A stretch of DNA of 64,000 nt from Endomicrobium sp. (GTDB taxonomy: Bacteria; Elusimicrobiota; Endomicrobiia; Endomicrobiales; Endomicrobiaceae): positions 1 to 64,000 of the forward strand of contig JAITOB010000001.1 in NCBI GenBank assembly GCA_031290155.1. Direction: 5' to 3'. Shown piece by piece: positions 1-11,076 of this stretch. The position numbers and the translations under genes were made by a program. The notes beneath the pieces are model-generated. The model had not been told where the DNA came from. It saw only the letters and a program-made list of their open reading frames with translations, and did no database searches. Position 1 is the first letter of the stretch, and each line of letters starts with the position of its first letter.

Positions 1-141
1 AGAGTTGTTTCAATATTAGGCAGATTGAAAGATTACAATACATTACCTGAAATAATAGCGGTTGATAACAGATCTGAATTTTCAGGAAAAGCATTAAGAC
101 CAAAGGGCACTTATAAACAATTTTACAAACAGCTTTATTAA
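1..141 (+). mobile_element. IS3-type transposase (rve domain) remnant, 5' end outside window
   Basis: Frame 1 reads RVVSILGRLKDYNTLPEIIAVDNRSEFSGKALRPKG..., matching the IS3 ORFB motif 'LP..I..DNG.EF.sKAL', with D-N-R replacing D-N-G; then a stop. Confidence 0.7.
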
Positions 142-164
142 TTTATAATTGCCAGCTATTTGGA

Positions 165-312
165 GAGATGGCCACCTTACTTAAAGGCACTAATTTTGGT
201 AATATAATTTTGGATGAAATTGCGAAAGTAGAATTTTGACTCAATGATAAACCAAGAAAATGCCTTAATTATTCTACACCTCAGGAGGTTTTAAATTCTA
301 TTGTTGTATTAC
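165..312 (+). mobile_element. IS30-family transposase C-terminal remnant with in-frame stop
   Basis: Reads LLKGTNFGNIILDEIAKVEF*LNDKPRKCLNYSTPQEVLNSIVVL, the typical IS30 C-terminus (PKGT.F...... LN.RPRKCL.Y.TP.EV). Confidence 0.75.
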
Positions 313-656
313 CAACTTGTTTTCCATGATTAGAATTGCATGTTTTTAAGTAAATTAGCTTATTTTTAGATAAAAAATAAAATATCGTAGTTACTGCTTA
401 AAAAATCTTCTCTCTTTGGGTTTTTTCGGTTTTTCACAATTATTGCTAAACTATTATTAATAATATAACATTATAATGTCAACAAATAAAAATACATTGT
501 ATTGATATCACATAATAAAATGCTATAAAAATTGTATTTATTAAAAAAGTCATTTTTCTTATTTTATGCAAAAGATATTTTCTTTGGTAACGCTTTTGTT
601 AACTATACTTTTGTTAAAATATAATAGCGACACTGCGTAAAAAGGGAGGATTTTGA

Positions 657-1467
657 ATGAAGACATCAATTGAAGAAAGATGGGGGACTCATCCCGAAGA
701 TGTAAAAAGTTATGATACGGAACTTTTTACATAAAGAATTTTAGTTGAAAAACTTTTCGCACAAGATGAAGTTTTAATGACATATACCCATAATGACCGT
801 TTAATAATAGGCGGAGCGCTTCCTGTAAATGAAAAATTACCTTTGGAAACAGTTGACTTAATACGTTCAAAATATTTTTGTGAAAGACGCGAAGTAGGTA
901 TTGTGTGTGTATTGAAGGTGAAGGCGTAGTTGCTGTGGATGGAAAAGATTATCCTATGGCTTTTAAAGATGCTCTTTACGTAGGGCGCGGTTCAAAAGAA
1001 ATATTTTTTAAAAGCAGTAATAAAGAAATTCCTGTCAAATATTATTTTGCCTCATCTCCTGCCCATACGGCCTATCCGACAGTAAAAATTATGAAAAAAT
1101 GAGAAGGGTTAAAGAGTTAGGTTCTCCGGAAATGTCTAACCGCCGTACGTTAAATCAATTAATTTTGAGCGAAATTATTCCATGCTGTCAGTTGCAAATG
1201 GGAATGACTGAAATACATTCCGGCAGCGTATGGAACACAATGCCGCCACATACGCATTCACGCAGGAATGGAGGCTTACTTTTAATTCCTAAAGAACAAG
1301 CAGTCCGTCATTTTATGGGCAGCCTCAGAAGACACGTCATATATTCATGCTTAATGAACAGGCAGTTATTTCACTGTCATGGTCTATACGCTGTGCGGCA
1401 GGTACAAGTAATTATACGTTTATTTGGGCAATGTGCGGAGAAAATCTGGACTATAACGATATTATGA
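657..1467 (+). pseudogene. kduI: 5-keto-4-deoxyuronate isomerase (KduI), broken by stop and frameshifts
   Basis: MKTSIEERWGTHPEDVKSYDTELFT*RILVEKLF...MTYTHNDRLIIGGALPVNEKL... continuing across ORFs 905-1102 and 1099-1467 (SNRRTLNQLI...QMGMTEIHSGSVWNTMPPHTHSRR). Confidence 0.88.
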
Positions 1468-1470
1468 TGA

Positions 1471-2062
1471 TCTTGTTAAAAAGGCATCGAGGCTTATAAG
1501 CAGGACGGAATTACTGATTACGGTTATGTTTGCGATGTTACAAACGAAGAAGCTATAAATAAATTTATTGAAAAAGTGAATGCGGAAGTTAGCATAATAA
1601 ACATTTTGGTAAACAATGCAGGTATTATAAATGTATTACCGCGCTTGAAATGTCTGCAAAAGATTTCAGGCAGGTTATCGATATTGATCTTAACGGTCCT
1701 TTCATTGTGTCTAAAGCAGTGCTTCGAGTATAATCAAAAGGCGCAGGAAAGATAATTAATATTTGTTCTATGATGAGTGAGCCGGGGGAAATTTAGCATG
1801 CGAATGGGCTGAATATAATATTTAGGTAAACGGCATCGGGATGGGATATATTGCTACTCCGCAGACTGCTCTGTTGCGTGAAAAAGGTCATCCGTTTAAT
1901 ATTTTATTATAGCTAAGACGCCCTGCAGCGCGATGGGGAACTCCGAAAGATTTGCAGGGTCCTGCTGTATTTCTCGCATCTTCTGCGTCTAATTTTATAA
2001 ACGGACACATGTTGTATGTTGACGGCGGTATTTTAGCCTATACAGGCAAAAAGCCCAAATAA
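1471..2062 (+). pseudogene. kduD: 2-deoxy-D-gluconate 3-dehydrogenase-like SDR (KduD), N-terminal Rossmann glycine motif missing, frameshifted
   Basis: Fragments DYGYVCDVTNEEAINKFIEKVN..INILVNNAGII and INGHMLYVDGGILAYTGKKPK*; adjacent to kduI. Confidence 0.8.
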
Positions 2063-2090
2063 GCAGGTTTTTATAAAAGCTTTTAAAACA

Positions 2091-2123
2091 AAAAATCCCC
2101 GTTTTTTGAAACGGGGATTTTTT
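2091..2123 (+). terminator. Rho-independent terminator after kduD remnant
   Basis: aaaaatccccgttttttgaaacggggatttttt: strong stem followed by T-run. Confidence 0.8.
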
Positions 2124-2349
2124 AATGCTGAAACGAATGAAATTATAATCTCATCGGCTCAATTATTTTAAGAATTTTATTTATGGCGGGAATGATTGAA
2201 TTGATGCTGTATTATTGTATAATATGCTTACATATGAACAATGTCCAATAAATTAAAGCATAAATAATTATGGTCAAATTGTTTGTATTTAATAAAATAA
2301 AATTTTTATCTTTTATTTTGTTGAGAGAAGGCGTAAAGTGAAACAAATT

Positions 2350-3195
2350 ATAATTTTATTAATGAGTGCTTTATTTATTTACAAACTGTGAAACTATGCC
2401 TCAAGCGCTTGCCTTACAGACACTTGAAGAAGATGGCTTGCAGTGGTCAGATATTGGGCAAAAGCAACTGTTGCAGTTTAAAGAAATCAAAGGGTATTTT
2501 ATTAAAATACCGTTGAACTTTCACATGAAATTAATTTTTTCATAGTAAATTCCTCAAATAAACTGAATAGAATTTTAGGCATTGCAAGGACAATGACAAA
2601 TACTGTTGACAGTCCTGATTTTAATAAGAGCATTTTGATAGTAATTGCGATGAAACCTTCAAGAATTTTGAATACCCTTAAATTAAATAAGATATATTTA
2701 ATGGATAATAATGTGTATGCCGAATACGGTATTGAACCCTTTAGCGCTCAGGAATCAGGATATCTTGTTTCTAATATGCAGGTTTTGGCGTAGAAAAACC
2801 TGAGTTTGTTACGAATGTTTGCTTTATTGACAATGAAAAAATGTAACGGCCGTGCCTTTCGTTCGGCACTAGAAATCTAAATTCTCCTTCAAGTGTTTTT
2901 GCATATGTTAAAAGATTATACAGGAGTATAAAGGAACTCTACCGGGCGCAAATGGCGAAATGATATTTACAGAACTTAACTTAAAAACAGATTACACATA
3001 TACTTTAAAACAAAATATTTAACAATAAACGGTAAAACTTTTACGTCATTGGGAAAATGGTTGCCCTTAGAGGATGTAAATTCCTTTATTTTAAATAAAA
3101 AAAAAGATTTAATATTTTATTTATAAATAAAATATAATTGAAAAACTTGATAATAACGGCGAAAAAATTGATTCAGAATTATATAAATTAAAAAA
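2350..3195 (+). pseudogene. Decayed protein of unknown function
   Basis: Coding-like fragments in shifting frames, e.g. TMTNTVDSPDFNKSILIVIAMKPSRILNTLKLNKIYLMDNNVYAEYGIEPFSAQESGYLVSNMQVLA* (ORF 2593-2793). Confidence 0.45.
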
Positions 3196-3205
3196 GTGAG
3201 GGCAT

Positions 3206-3991
3206 ATGAAATTTTCATCTTATACAAATACGGCGCTAGCAGCTGCAGAAGAAGGAGCGGCAGTCCTTATGAAATACTATAACAGCGTGCTTGATATTGA
3301 GTATAAAGGTGAGATTGACCCTGTTACACAGGCAGATAAGAATTCTCAAAAAGCGATAATAAAGGTAATAAAAGATGTTTTTCCGCAACATGGGATTTTG
3401 GCTGAGGAGAACGGAATAAACGAAATAGAGAAAGATTATTGCTGGATTATAGATCCTCTGGATGGAACAGTAAATTTTGTACACGGAATACCTATGTTTT
3501 GCGTTTCAATAGGTTTGAAATATAAAGATGAAATTATTTCAGGCGTAATCTATTCTCCAGTTATGAAAGAAATTTTTATGGCTGAAAAAAATAAAGGCGC
3601 ATGGCTTAACGGTAAAAAAATTAAAGTCTCAAAAATAAAAGATACAATTCATTCCTTAGCTGCTACAGGATTTCCTTATTATATTAGGCAAAACAATACC
3701 AGAGTAATGAAAAATTTTAAAAATATAGTATTAGAAGCCCAAGGAATAAGGAGGCTTGGATCGGCTGCCCTGGATATAGCTTATGTAGCATGCGGACGTT
3801 TTGAATTCTTTTGGGAAGAAGGTTTGAAGCCTTGGGATATAGCTGCAGGCATTGTGATAGCTAAAGAAGCAGGCGGTAAAGTGTCAGATTACTTGTTTTC
3901 TGATGCGTCGGTTTTTAAAGACACAATGATTGCTTCAAATGGTACTGCTGTGCATAAAGAAATACTAAAAATTATCAATGGTAAAAAATAA
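3206..3991 (+). CDS. suhB: Inositol monophosphatase family protein
   Basis: 261 aa; motifs GILAEENG, WIIDPLDGTVNFVHGIP, KPWDIAAGIVIAKEAGG. Confidence 0.88.
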   Translation: MKFSSYTNTALAAAEEGAAVLMKYYNSVLDIEYKGEIDPVTQADKNSQKAIIKVIKDVFPQHGILAEENGINEIEKDYCWIIDPLDGTVNFVHGIPMFCVSIGLKYKDEIISGVIYSPVMKEIFMAEKNKGAWLNGKKIKVSKIKDTIHSLAATGFPYYIRQNNTRVMKNFKNIVLEAQGIRRLGSAALDIAYVACGRFEFFWEEGLKPWDIAAGIVIAKEAGGKVSDYLFSDASVFKDTMIASNGTAVHKEILKIINGKK

Positions 3992-4616
3992 AAAAAGCTA
4001 TACATTAAAAATAATAAATATCCTGGATAAAAATTATGAATTTGTAAAATGCGCTCTTAATTTTTCAAATCCTTTTGAACTTCTTGCGGCAACAATCTTA
4101 TCTGCACAGTGTACTGACGAAAGAGTTAATAAGATAACGGAGGAACTTTTTAAGAAATATAAGAATGTGAAAGATTATGCAGATGCTGATATTGCGGAGC
4201 TTGAAAATTATATAAAATCTGCGGGGTTTTTCAGTAATAAAGCAAAAAATATTATTAATTCTGCGAAGTTAATAATGGAGCAGTATAATGGAAGCGTTCC
4301 GCAGACTATGGGAAAATTGCTTAAACTGCCGGGTGTTGCAAGGAAAACCGCAAATGTTGTTTTAGGCGGTGCTTTTGGAAATGCCGAGGGTATTGCCGTT
4401 GATACGCACGTTATAAGAATTTCAAATTTACTTAAACTTACAGAATATGACGACCCGGTTAAAATTGAAAAAGATTTAATGGGAATAGTCCCCGGAAAGT
4501 CCTGGATAAAATTTCCCTTTTTGATACAAACTTTAGGAAGAAGAATTTGCAAGGCAAGAAATCCAAATCATACGGTTTGTCCGCTGAATAGTATATGTCC
4601 GTCATCTGATAAATAG
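3978..4616 (+). CDS. nth: Endonuclease III (DNA glycosylase/AP lyase)
   Basis: 212 aa; ILSAQCTDERVN, LPGVARKTANVVLGGAFG, VDTHVIRISNLL; C-terminal Cys cluster region with one ligand position altered. Confidence 0.92.
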   Translation: MVKNKKSYTLKIINILDKNYEFVKCALNFSNPFELLAATILSAQCTDERVNKITEELFKKYKNVKDYADADIAELENYIKSAGFFSNKAKNIINSAKLIMEQYNGSVPQTMGKLLKLPGVARKTANVVLGGAFGNAEGIAVDTHVIRISNLLKLTEYDDPVKIEKDLMGIVPGKSWIKFPFLIQTLGRRICKARNPNHTVCPLNSICPSSDK

Positions 4617-4654
4617 CGGATATTCAAATTTATTAGTAAGTAATGATTAATGCC

Positions 4655-5062
4655 GACGCTTTAACTTGTATCCAAGCGCTTTTTTACGGCAGCGGAAATA
4701 CGTTTTCCGTCGGCTTGTCCGTTTAATGCGGCTATTGCCGCTTTCATAACCGCCCGAAATTTTTATCTGCGGAAGCATCTGCAGCAGATTTAACTTTATT
4801 AAATAATTCTTCGTCAGTTATCCCGCAGACAGGTACTGTTCAATTACCGTAATTTCTTTTCTTTCTTTTTCTATTAAATCTTGTCTTGAGCCTTTTTCAA
4901 AATTCTCTATAGATTCTTTACGTTTTTTTTGTTTCGCTTCTCAATACCTTTATAATTTCTTCATCAGTGATTTTGATATTTTTTAAATCGCGTATGGGTT
5001 ATTAAATCAGACCTAAATTTTTTAATAAATTCATTGGCTGTCATTTTTTGCTCCGTCATTGC
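4655..5062 (-). pseudogene. GatB/YqeY domain protein, frameshifted
   Basis: Minus-strand fragments MTANEFIKKFRSDLIT.., RKESIENFEKGSRQDLIEKERKEITVIEQYL, VMKAAIAALNGQADGKRISAAVKKRL resemble YqeY. Confidence 0.7.
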
Positions 5063-5074
5063 ATTTTATAATAT

Positions 5075-5484
5075 TTACGGTAGTTCCGCTTGTAATTTTA
5101 ATTGTTTTGTCCTGCCCGCTTTTAGTTCTATGACTGTATCAATTTTTTTAGGGGATAAATACTTTTTCAAAAAATAATCTGAAACATTTAGTTCAGGTTT
5201 TACATTTTTTAAAACACTGACAACTTTATTGTCTGCAATCCACAAAATATCTATAGGAAAATACATATCTTTCCGTCGTAAGAGATTTCTTTTCTGTTGG
5301 AAAGTCCTTTATTCTGTTCTTTACTGCTGCTTGCAACAAGTAATTTTAAATCTTGATTATTTATATTTGCAGTTACTATATTTTCGCTTTTGTATAATTC
5401 GCAGGCAGAAAAACATATAAGACAAGAAAACGATATAGAAACTAATATTATAGCTTTTCTATAATAACTTTGCACATATTTCAT
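5075..5484 (-). pseudogene. DUF192 family lipoprotein, frameshift/internal deletion
   Basis: ORF 5251-5484 (lipobox-like CFSAC; LLVASSSKEQNKGLSNRKEISYDGKICIFL) and ORF 5075-5266 (FPIDILWIADNKVVSVLKNVKPE) are two halves of DUF192 in different frames. Confidence 0.75.
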
Positions 5485-5632
5485 TATGCTCCAGCGGCAA
5501 GCAAGCAGTATTTTAATTGTTTTAGTCGTGAAATTTATAATAATAAAGAATGTTTCTTATGTGTTGTTGTATTTAATTACGCTATAATTTATTTGTTGCT
5601 TAAATACCTTTTATTTTATATAATATCTATAG

Positions 5633-6802
5633 ATGGATATTAAACAAATAAGACCTTACGTTTCAAGTATAATTGAAGATATTAAAAAGAACGGGGATAA
5701 AGTTGTTTTAAAATATCTTAAAAAGTTCGATGGTGTAGATTTATCTAAAAAAGGCTATAGAGTTTCACAAACAACAACAGATGCTGCTGCTTATCGTATT
5801 CCAAAATCATTAAAAAATGCAATAAAGTCTTCTTACTCAAATGTTTTAACATATCATAAGTATGAATATTCTAAAATTACAAAAAAATGGAGTTACGCTA
5901 AAAACGACTTAACAGTAGGCCAGTTTTACACGCCTGTGGAATCTGCCGGCATTTATGTTCCCGGCGGTCGTTTTGCTTATCCGTCAACAGTTATTATGAC
6001 TGCAGTTCCTGCCATTGCCGCAGGAGTAAAAAGAATAGTTATGGTTACTCCACCTAAGAATATGAACGACGGTGTTTTGTTCGCCGCAAAACTCTGCGGA
6101 ATAGAAGAAATATATTCTGTCGGCGGTATAACGGCTGTAGCAGCTCTTGCATACGGAACAAAAACGTTAAAGAAAGTTAATATGATTGTAGGGCCGGGAA
6201 ATGCTTATGTAAATGAAGCTAAAAGACAAATTTTTGGAGATGCTGGCATAGACTCTCTTGCCGGACCTAGCGAAGTAGCAATAATTGCAGATAAAAATGT
6301 TCCTACAGATTATGCTGTTGCTGATATAATGGCTCAAGTAGAGCATGACCCTATGGCGAAAGCCTACTTTTTATGCGATTCTGCAAGTAAAATATCTGAA
6401 ATTAAGAAAATGCTGCCAAAAGAAGCTTTTAAACAGTTAAAAATAGAGTTTTGTTCTTTAGATAAGGCTGTTGATAAAGTAAACGATATAGCGCCTGAGC
6501 ATTTGGAATTATTGGTAAATAATTATCAAAAATTATTAAAAGGTATTAAAAATGCAGGAGCTGTTTTCGCAGGTTATCAGACTCCTACTTCCTCCGGCGA
6601 TTACTGGGCAGGTCCGTCGCATGTTTTGCCCACAAACGGATCTGCTAAATTTTCAAGCGGTCTTTCGACAATTACTTTTTTAAAAAGATCTACTTATATA
6701 AAAATGAATAAAAATAATAAAAAAGCATATAAAACCATTGCTGATTTTGCCGGAGCCGAAGGCATGCAGTATCATAAAAGATCTGCAGAGGTAAGGATAT
6801 GA
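5633..6802 (+). CDS. hisD: Histidinol dehydrogenase
   Basis: 389 aa; GIYVPGGRFAYPSTVIMTAVPA, VGPGNAYVNEAKRQIFG, IDSLAGPSEV, APEHLELL, GDYWAGPSHVLPT. Confidence 0.95.
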   Translation: MDIKQIRPYVSSIIEDIKKNGDKVVLKYLKKFDGVDLSKKGYRVSQTTTDAAAYRIPKSLKNAIKSSYSNVLTYHKYEYSKITKKWSYAKNDLTVGQFYTPVESAGIYVPGGRFAYPSTVIMTAVPAIAAGVKRIVMVTPPKNMNDGVLFAAKLCGIEEIYSVGGITAVAALAYGTKTLKKVNMIVGPGNAYVNEAKRQIFGDAGIDSLAGPSEVAIIADKNVPTDYAVADIMAQVEHDPMAKAYFLCDSASKISEIKKMLPKEAFKQLKIEFCSLDKAVDKVNDIAPEHLELLVNNYQKLLKGIKNAGAVFAGYQTPTSSGDYWAGPSHVLPTNGSAKFSSGLSTITFLKRSTYIKMNKNNKKAYKTIADFAGAEGMQYHKRSAEVRI

Positions 6803-7386
6803 AGCAGAGAAAATCAAAAGTTGTAAGAAAAACCAAAGAAACTGATATTACCGTTGAAGTTAACCTTGATAAATCTTCAGCTCCGTCAGTGTCTACAAGC
6901 ATAGGTTTTTTAGATCATATGCTTGAACTTTTTGCTGTGCATTCAGGAATAGGTTTTAAAATTAAAGCTTCTGGAGATACGCATATAGATGATCACCATT
7001 TGGTAGAAGATTCAGGGATTGCTATAGGACAGGCTTTGAAAGAAGCTGTCAGCGATAAAAGAGGTATTGCAAGATACGGGCATTTTCTTTTACCCATGGA
7101 TGAGTCTTTGAGTTATGTGGCTTTGGATTTTTCAGGCAGGTTTTATTTGAGTTATGAAGCAGACATAACATTTAGGAAAAAAGAATTCAATTACGATTTA
7201 ATACAAGAGTTCTTTTATGCTCTTGCAAGTAATGCGGGTATTACGCTTCATATTAAAATGATAAAAGGAAGAGATAACCATCATATAGCAGAGTCTATTT
7301 TTAAGGCTTTTGGGCGCGCTTTGGGACAAGCGATAGCATATTCTAAGAGTAAAAAAACTGTTCCTTCGACTAAAGGAATTCTTTAA
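6799..7386 (+). CDS. hisB: Imidazoleglycerol-phosphate dehydratase
   Basis: 195 aa; RKTKETDITVEVNLD, GFLDHMLELFAVHSG, DDHHLVEDSGIAIGQAL, GRDNHHIAESIFKAFGRAL. Confidence 0.95.
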   Translation: MKQRKSKVVRKTKETDITVEVNLDKSSAPSVSTSIGFLDHMLELFAVHSGIGFKIKASGDTHIDDHHLVEDSGIAIGQALKEAVSDKRGIARYGHFLLPMDESLSYVALDFSGRFYLSYEADITFRKKEFNYDLIQEFFYALASNAGITLHIKMIKGRDNHHIAESIFKAFGRALGQAIAYSKSKKTVPSTKGIL

Positions 7387-7391
7387 AAATA

Positions 7392-8027
7392 ATGCAGACA
7401 AAGATTGCCGTTATAGATTATGGATTTGGAAATATTAAAAGCGTTGTGAATGCTTTACGCTACTGCAATGCGCAGGCGTGCGTTATCGATTCTCCTTTAG
7501 AGATTTCAGATTTTTACGGCGCTATACTACCGGGTGTTGGAGCTTTCGGCCCTGCTGCGGATTTTCTCAAATTAAAAGATTTTGATAAAGCTATACATAA
7601 TTATGTAAATTCAGGAAAAATGCTTTACGGGATATGTCTTGGATTTCAGCTTTTTTTTACTAAAGGATATGAAAACGGAGAATATGAGGGATTAAATCTT
7701 ATCCCGGGAGAAGTAAGAAAGTTTGAGTTTGAAGATAAAAATTTAAAAATTCCGCATATGGGTTGGAATAATATAGAAATTGCAAACACTAAATACGCAG
7801 ACAATATGTTTAATTTAATAGATAATAAAGAAACGTTTTATTTTGTTCATTCGTATTACGGAATGCCGAAAAATTTACCGCATGCTTCAAGTTTTTGCGA
7901 TTACGGTATAAAATTTTGTTCTTCTGTGGCATATAAAAATGTATGGGGCAGCCAATTTCATCCTGAAAAAAGCGGAGAGAAAGGATTGAAAATACTAGCT
8001 AATTTTATAAATGAGGTAAATAAATGA
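7392..8027 (+). CDS. hisH: Imidazole glycerol phosphate synthase, glutamine amidotransferase subunit
   Basis: 211 aa; [44 protein letters not shown]. Confidence 0.94.
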   Translation: MQTKIAVIDYGFGNIKSVVNALRYCNAQACVIDSPLEISDFYGAILPGVGAFGPAADFLKLKDFDKAIHNYVNSGKMLYGICLGFQLFFTKGYENGEYEGLNLIPGEVRKFEFEDKNLKIPHMGWNNIEIANTKYADNMFNLIDNKETFYFVHSYYGMPKNLPHASSFCDYGIKFCSSVAYKNVWGSQFHPEKSGEKGLKILANFINEVNK

Positions 8028-8761
8028 TTGTAATACCGGCTATTGATATAAGACAAGGGAATTCGGTACGATTAAAACAAGGCAAAATTGATGCGGAAAC
8101 GGTTTATTCTACAGATCCGGTGTTTATTGCAAAGCTTTGGAAAGCAAAAGGCGCCCGCCGCATACACGTTGTAGATTTAGACGGCGCTTTAAGCGGAGTA
8201 AATATAAATGAAGATATTATAAAAAATATATGTGCCTCAGTTGATGTTCCTGTTGAAGTCGGCGGTGGCATAAGAAGTATGGAAAAAGTAAGGGAAGTTT
8301 TTGAACTAGGCGCATCATATGCAATTTTAGGTACAGTAGCAGTTTACAATCCTGAAATTGTAAGAAAAGCAATAAATAAATACGGTCCCCAGAAAATTAT
8401 TGTTGCGGTTGATGCAAAAGATGGAAAAGTTGCAATAGAAGGCTGGAAAGACATAACTCCGGTTGATATTTTGGAACTTGTAAATAGGCTAAAAGAAATA
8501 GGTGTTCAGAAAATTTTATATACCGATATATTAAGAGATGGAATGTTTACCGGGCCTGATTTTGCAGGACTTAAAAAATTATCTGAAAGCGGAATGAGGA
8601 TAATTGCTTCAGGCGGAGTAAAAACGATTGACGATATAATTAAGCTTACAAAGTATGAGGAAAACGGATTATTTGCCACTGTGGTCGGCAGCGCATTATA
8701 TACAGATGATTTTAAACTTGAAGATGCGATAAGAGCATTAGAAGATTTGGAAAATAAATAA
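8024..8761 (+). CDS. hisA: ProFAR isomerase
   Basis: 245 aa; [50 protein letters not shown]. Confidence 0.95.
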   Translation: MIVIPAIDIRQGNSVRLKQGKIDAETVYSTDPVFIAKLWKAKGARRIHVVDLDGALSGVNINEDIIKNICASVDVPVEVGGGIRSMEKVREVFELGASYAILGTVAVYNPEIVRKAINKYGPQKIIVAVDAKDGKVAIEGWKDITPVDILELVNRLKEIGVQKILYTDILRDGMFTGPDFAGLKKLSESGMRIIASGGVKTIDDIIKLTKYEENGLFATVVGSALYTDDFKLEDAIRALEDLENK

Positions 8762-8762
8762 A

Positions 8763-9524
8763 ATGCTAGGAATAAGAGTAATTCCATGTTTAGACGTTAC
8801 AGCCGGACGTGTTGTTAAAGGGACAAATTTTGTCAATTTGAAAGATGCCGGCGATCCGATTGAAGTTGCAGAGCATTATAATTCAGACGGTGCTGATGAA
8901 ATAGTATTTTTAGATATTACGGCAACTCACGAAGGACGTAATACTACTATTGACTTGATTAGAAGGACCGCCGAAAAAGTTTTTATTCCTCTTACAGTCG
9001 GCGGTGGCATAAGAACTATGGAAGATATTAGAAATCTTTTAAATGCAGGAGCTGACAAAGTTTCGCTGAATTCTTCTGCAGTTAAAGACCCCGAGATTAT
9101 AAGAAAAGCGGGTTATAAATTTGGGATACAGTGTATAGTTATTGCGATAGATGCAAAAAAAGTCGGGGAAAATAAATGGAATGTGTTTGTGCACGGCGGT
9201 AGAATTGATACCGGGCTCGATGCTGTTCTTTGGGCTAAAAAAGTTGCAAAACTCGGCGCCGGCGAAATTTTATTAACAAGTATGGATAAAGACGGCACAA
9301 AAGACGGTTATGACACAGAGCTTTTAAGAATTATTTCAAATTCCGTTCAAATACCGGTAATTGCATCCGGCGGAGCTGGGAAAGTTGAACATTTTTCTCA
9401 AGCTTATGAATACGGCGCTTCGGCAGTACTGGCAGCTTCTTTGTTTCATTATAAAGAGTTGACGATAAAGGAAGTTAAAGAACATTTAAAATTTAAAAAT
9501 ATACCAGTTAGGACAACAAATTAA
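8763..9524 (+). CDS. hisF: Imidazole glycerol phosphate synthase cyclase subunit
   Basis: 253 aa; [64 protein letters not shown]. Confidence 0.95.
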   Translation: MLGIRVIPCLDVTAGRVVKGTNFVNLKDAGDPIEVAEHYNSDGADEIVFLDITATHEGRNTTIDLIRRTAEKVFIPLTVGGGIRTMEDIRNLLNAGADKVSLNSSAVKDPEIIRKAGYKFGIQCIVIAIDAKKVGENKWNVFVHGGRIDTGLDAVLWAKKVAKLGAGEILLTSMDKDGTKDGYDTELLRIISNSVQIPVIASGGAGKVEHFSQAYEYGASAVLAASLFHYKELTIKEVKEHLKFKNIPVRTTN

Positions 9525-9802
9525 AATATGAACATTAAAATTAGCAATGAAATGAAATAGTCCTTTAAAACCTGCTGTATAGGCGGATAAGTCTGCAGAT
9601 AAAATAAGAATTAAAAGTTTTCTGCGCCTGTTTGTAAATATAAGTTTAGCGGTACGGTGTTGGACGAGACTGCTAAGAGAATAAGAGTAAGCTGTAAACT
9701 CCAGCGTTTTAATTAGTATTTGAACTGCATGCAAATTAATAATTTATAGTAGAGCGAATAGTATGATTTATCCAAGCCTTAAAAAAAGTAAAGGAGTTTT
9801 TT

Positions 9803-10192
9803 ATGTATAAAATTATTAAAAGTTTAAAATTTGATGACAAAGGACTTATTCCGGCTGTAGTTCAGGATTATAAAGATAATGCGATTTTAATGGTGGCTTA
9901 TATGAATAAAAAAGCTGTTGAAAGAACTCTTGAAACGAGAAAAGCTACTTTTTGGAGCCGTTCGAGACAATCTTTTTGGGTTAAAGGTGAAAGTTCCGGG
10001 AATATACAAGAAGTAAAAGAATTTTATTATGATTGTGATGGTGATTGCATTCTTTTAAAAGTAAATCAAATCGGCGGTTCTGCATGCCACACCGGGCATA
10101 GAACCTGTTTTTTTACAAAAATTGCGGTATCTGGTGATACAGAAACTATAGGTAAAAAATTATTTGACCCTGATAAAGTTTATAAAAAGTAG
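9803..10192 (+). CDS. hisI: Phosphoribosyl-AMP cyclohydrolase (HisI only, no HisE domain)
   Basis: 129 aa; LMVAYMNKKAVERTLETRKATFWSRSRQSFWVKGESSGN, DCDGDCILLKVNQIGGSACHTGHRTCFF. Confidence 0.94.
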   Translation: MYKIIKSLKFDDKGLIPAVVQDYKDNAILMVAYMNKKAVERTLETRKATFWSRSRQSFWVKGESSGNIQEVKEFYYDCDGDCILLKVNQIGGSACHTGHRTCFFTKIAVSGDTETIGKKLFDPDKVYKK

Positions 10193-10236
10193 TTATTATA
10201 CCCTGATAAGCAATTATTATATTTCAGAAATAGTAT

Positions 10237-10960
10237 ATGAATTTATGGAAAAATGAAACTGAATTAAAGTTTTTTAAAGATAAACTAGAACGTGGTGGTT
10301 CTTCTAAAGAATTATTTTATAAGTTAAAATCAGGTTATTATGCTTATGTTCTTAAAAAATATGATACCGAAGGACAAACTTTACAGTCTAGAAATTCTTC
10401 AATTGGAAAATATACTGAAAAATGGACCAAAGATATATTTACCCTATAGCTGAAAAGTTTGGATTATAGTAAACAATGTAGAATGCAAAGAAATATGCCT
10501 TATTAAAAGATCTGAAGCTGTACTGCCAACTCAAATAAACAAAAATCTGAGAATATAAAACTTATTTTTGAAATTAAAATGAGTATGATTTCTAATTATA
10601 GATATACACAATCTAAGAATATAGGGTTTATTGGAGATTATGAGACTCACGGAGGGAATCTCTCTCTTACGTTCCAATTCTATGTTAAAAGCTATCGAAA
10701 AATCAATTAATATAAGAGTTTCAGGTATTGGATACTAAAATACCAATTATTGTTCTTGGTATTAGTCTAATAACTAGTAATTATTTGAATAAAGTAGATT
10801 TTCTTAAAAATTCCGGTGTTATGCAAGGTTTTTGGTCATTAAATAATATGCCTACAGATACTGATCATATTGAAGTAACAGAAAATAAGGGGTTTCAAAC
10901 AATTATAAATCTTGTTATGTTACAAGAACAGATTAATGAAGTCTTAAGCAAGAATTAAAT
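10237..10960 (+). pseudogene. Type II restriction endonuclease-like gene, frameshifted
   Basis: Fragments MNLWKNETELKFFKDKLERGG..., IFEIKMSMISNYRY, IGDYETHGGNLSLLRSNSMLKAIEKSINIRVSGI, VDFLKNSGVMQGFWSLNNMPTD; followed by a methyltransferase-like N-terminus. Confidence 0.5.
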
Positions 10961-11076
10961 TATTTCTCCTCAATGATTCCAATATCAAAATTAGGAGAAT
11001 ATATTTTCATAACTAATCAAGAAAACTCTAATGAACCAAAGGCAGATAAATTTTTAAAACTAATAAGAGGATTATA

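Noticed and set aside
162-206. tRNA-Ser-like 5' half (ggagagatggccaccttacttaaaggcactaattttggtaat)
   Set aside because: Resembles the tRNA-Ser at 17990, but no matching 3' half or variable arm is present and the same bases encode LLKGTNF of an IS30 transposase.
905-1467. Two separate small genes (65 aa and 122 aa)
   Set aside because: Both are pieces of one frameshifted kduI.
9486-9734. 82 aa minus-strand ORF in the hisF-hisI gap
   Set aside because: No recognisable family; partly overlaps hisF; no clear RBS; likely chance ORF.
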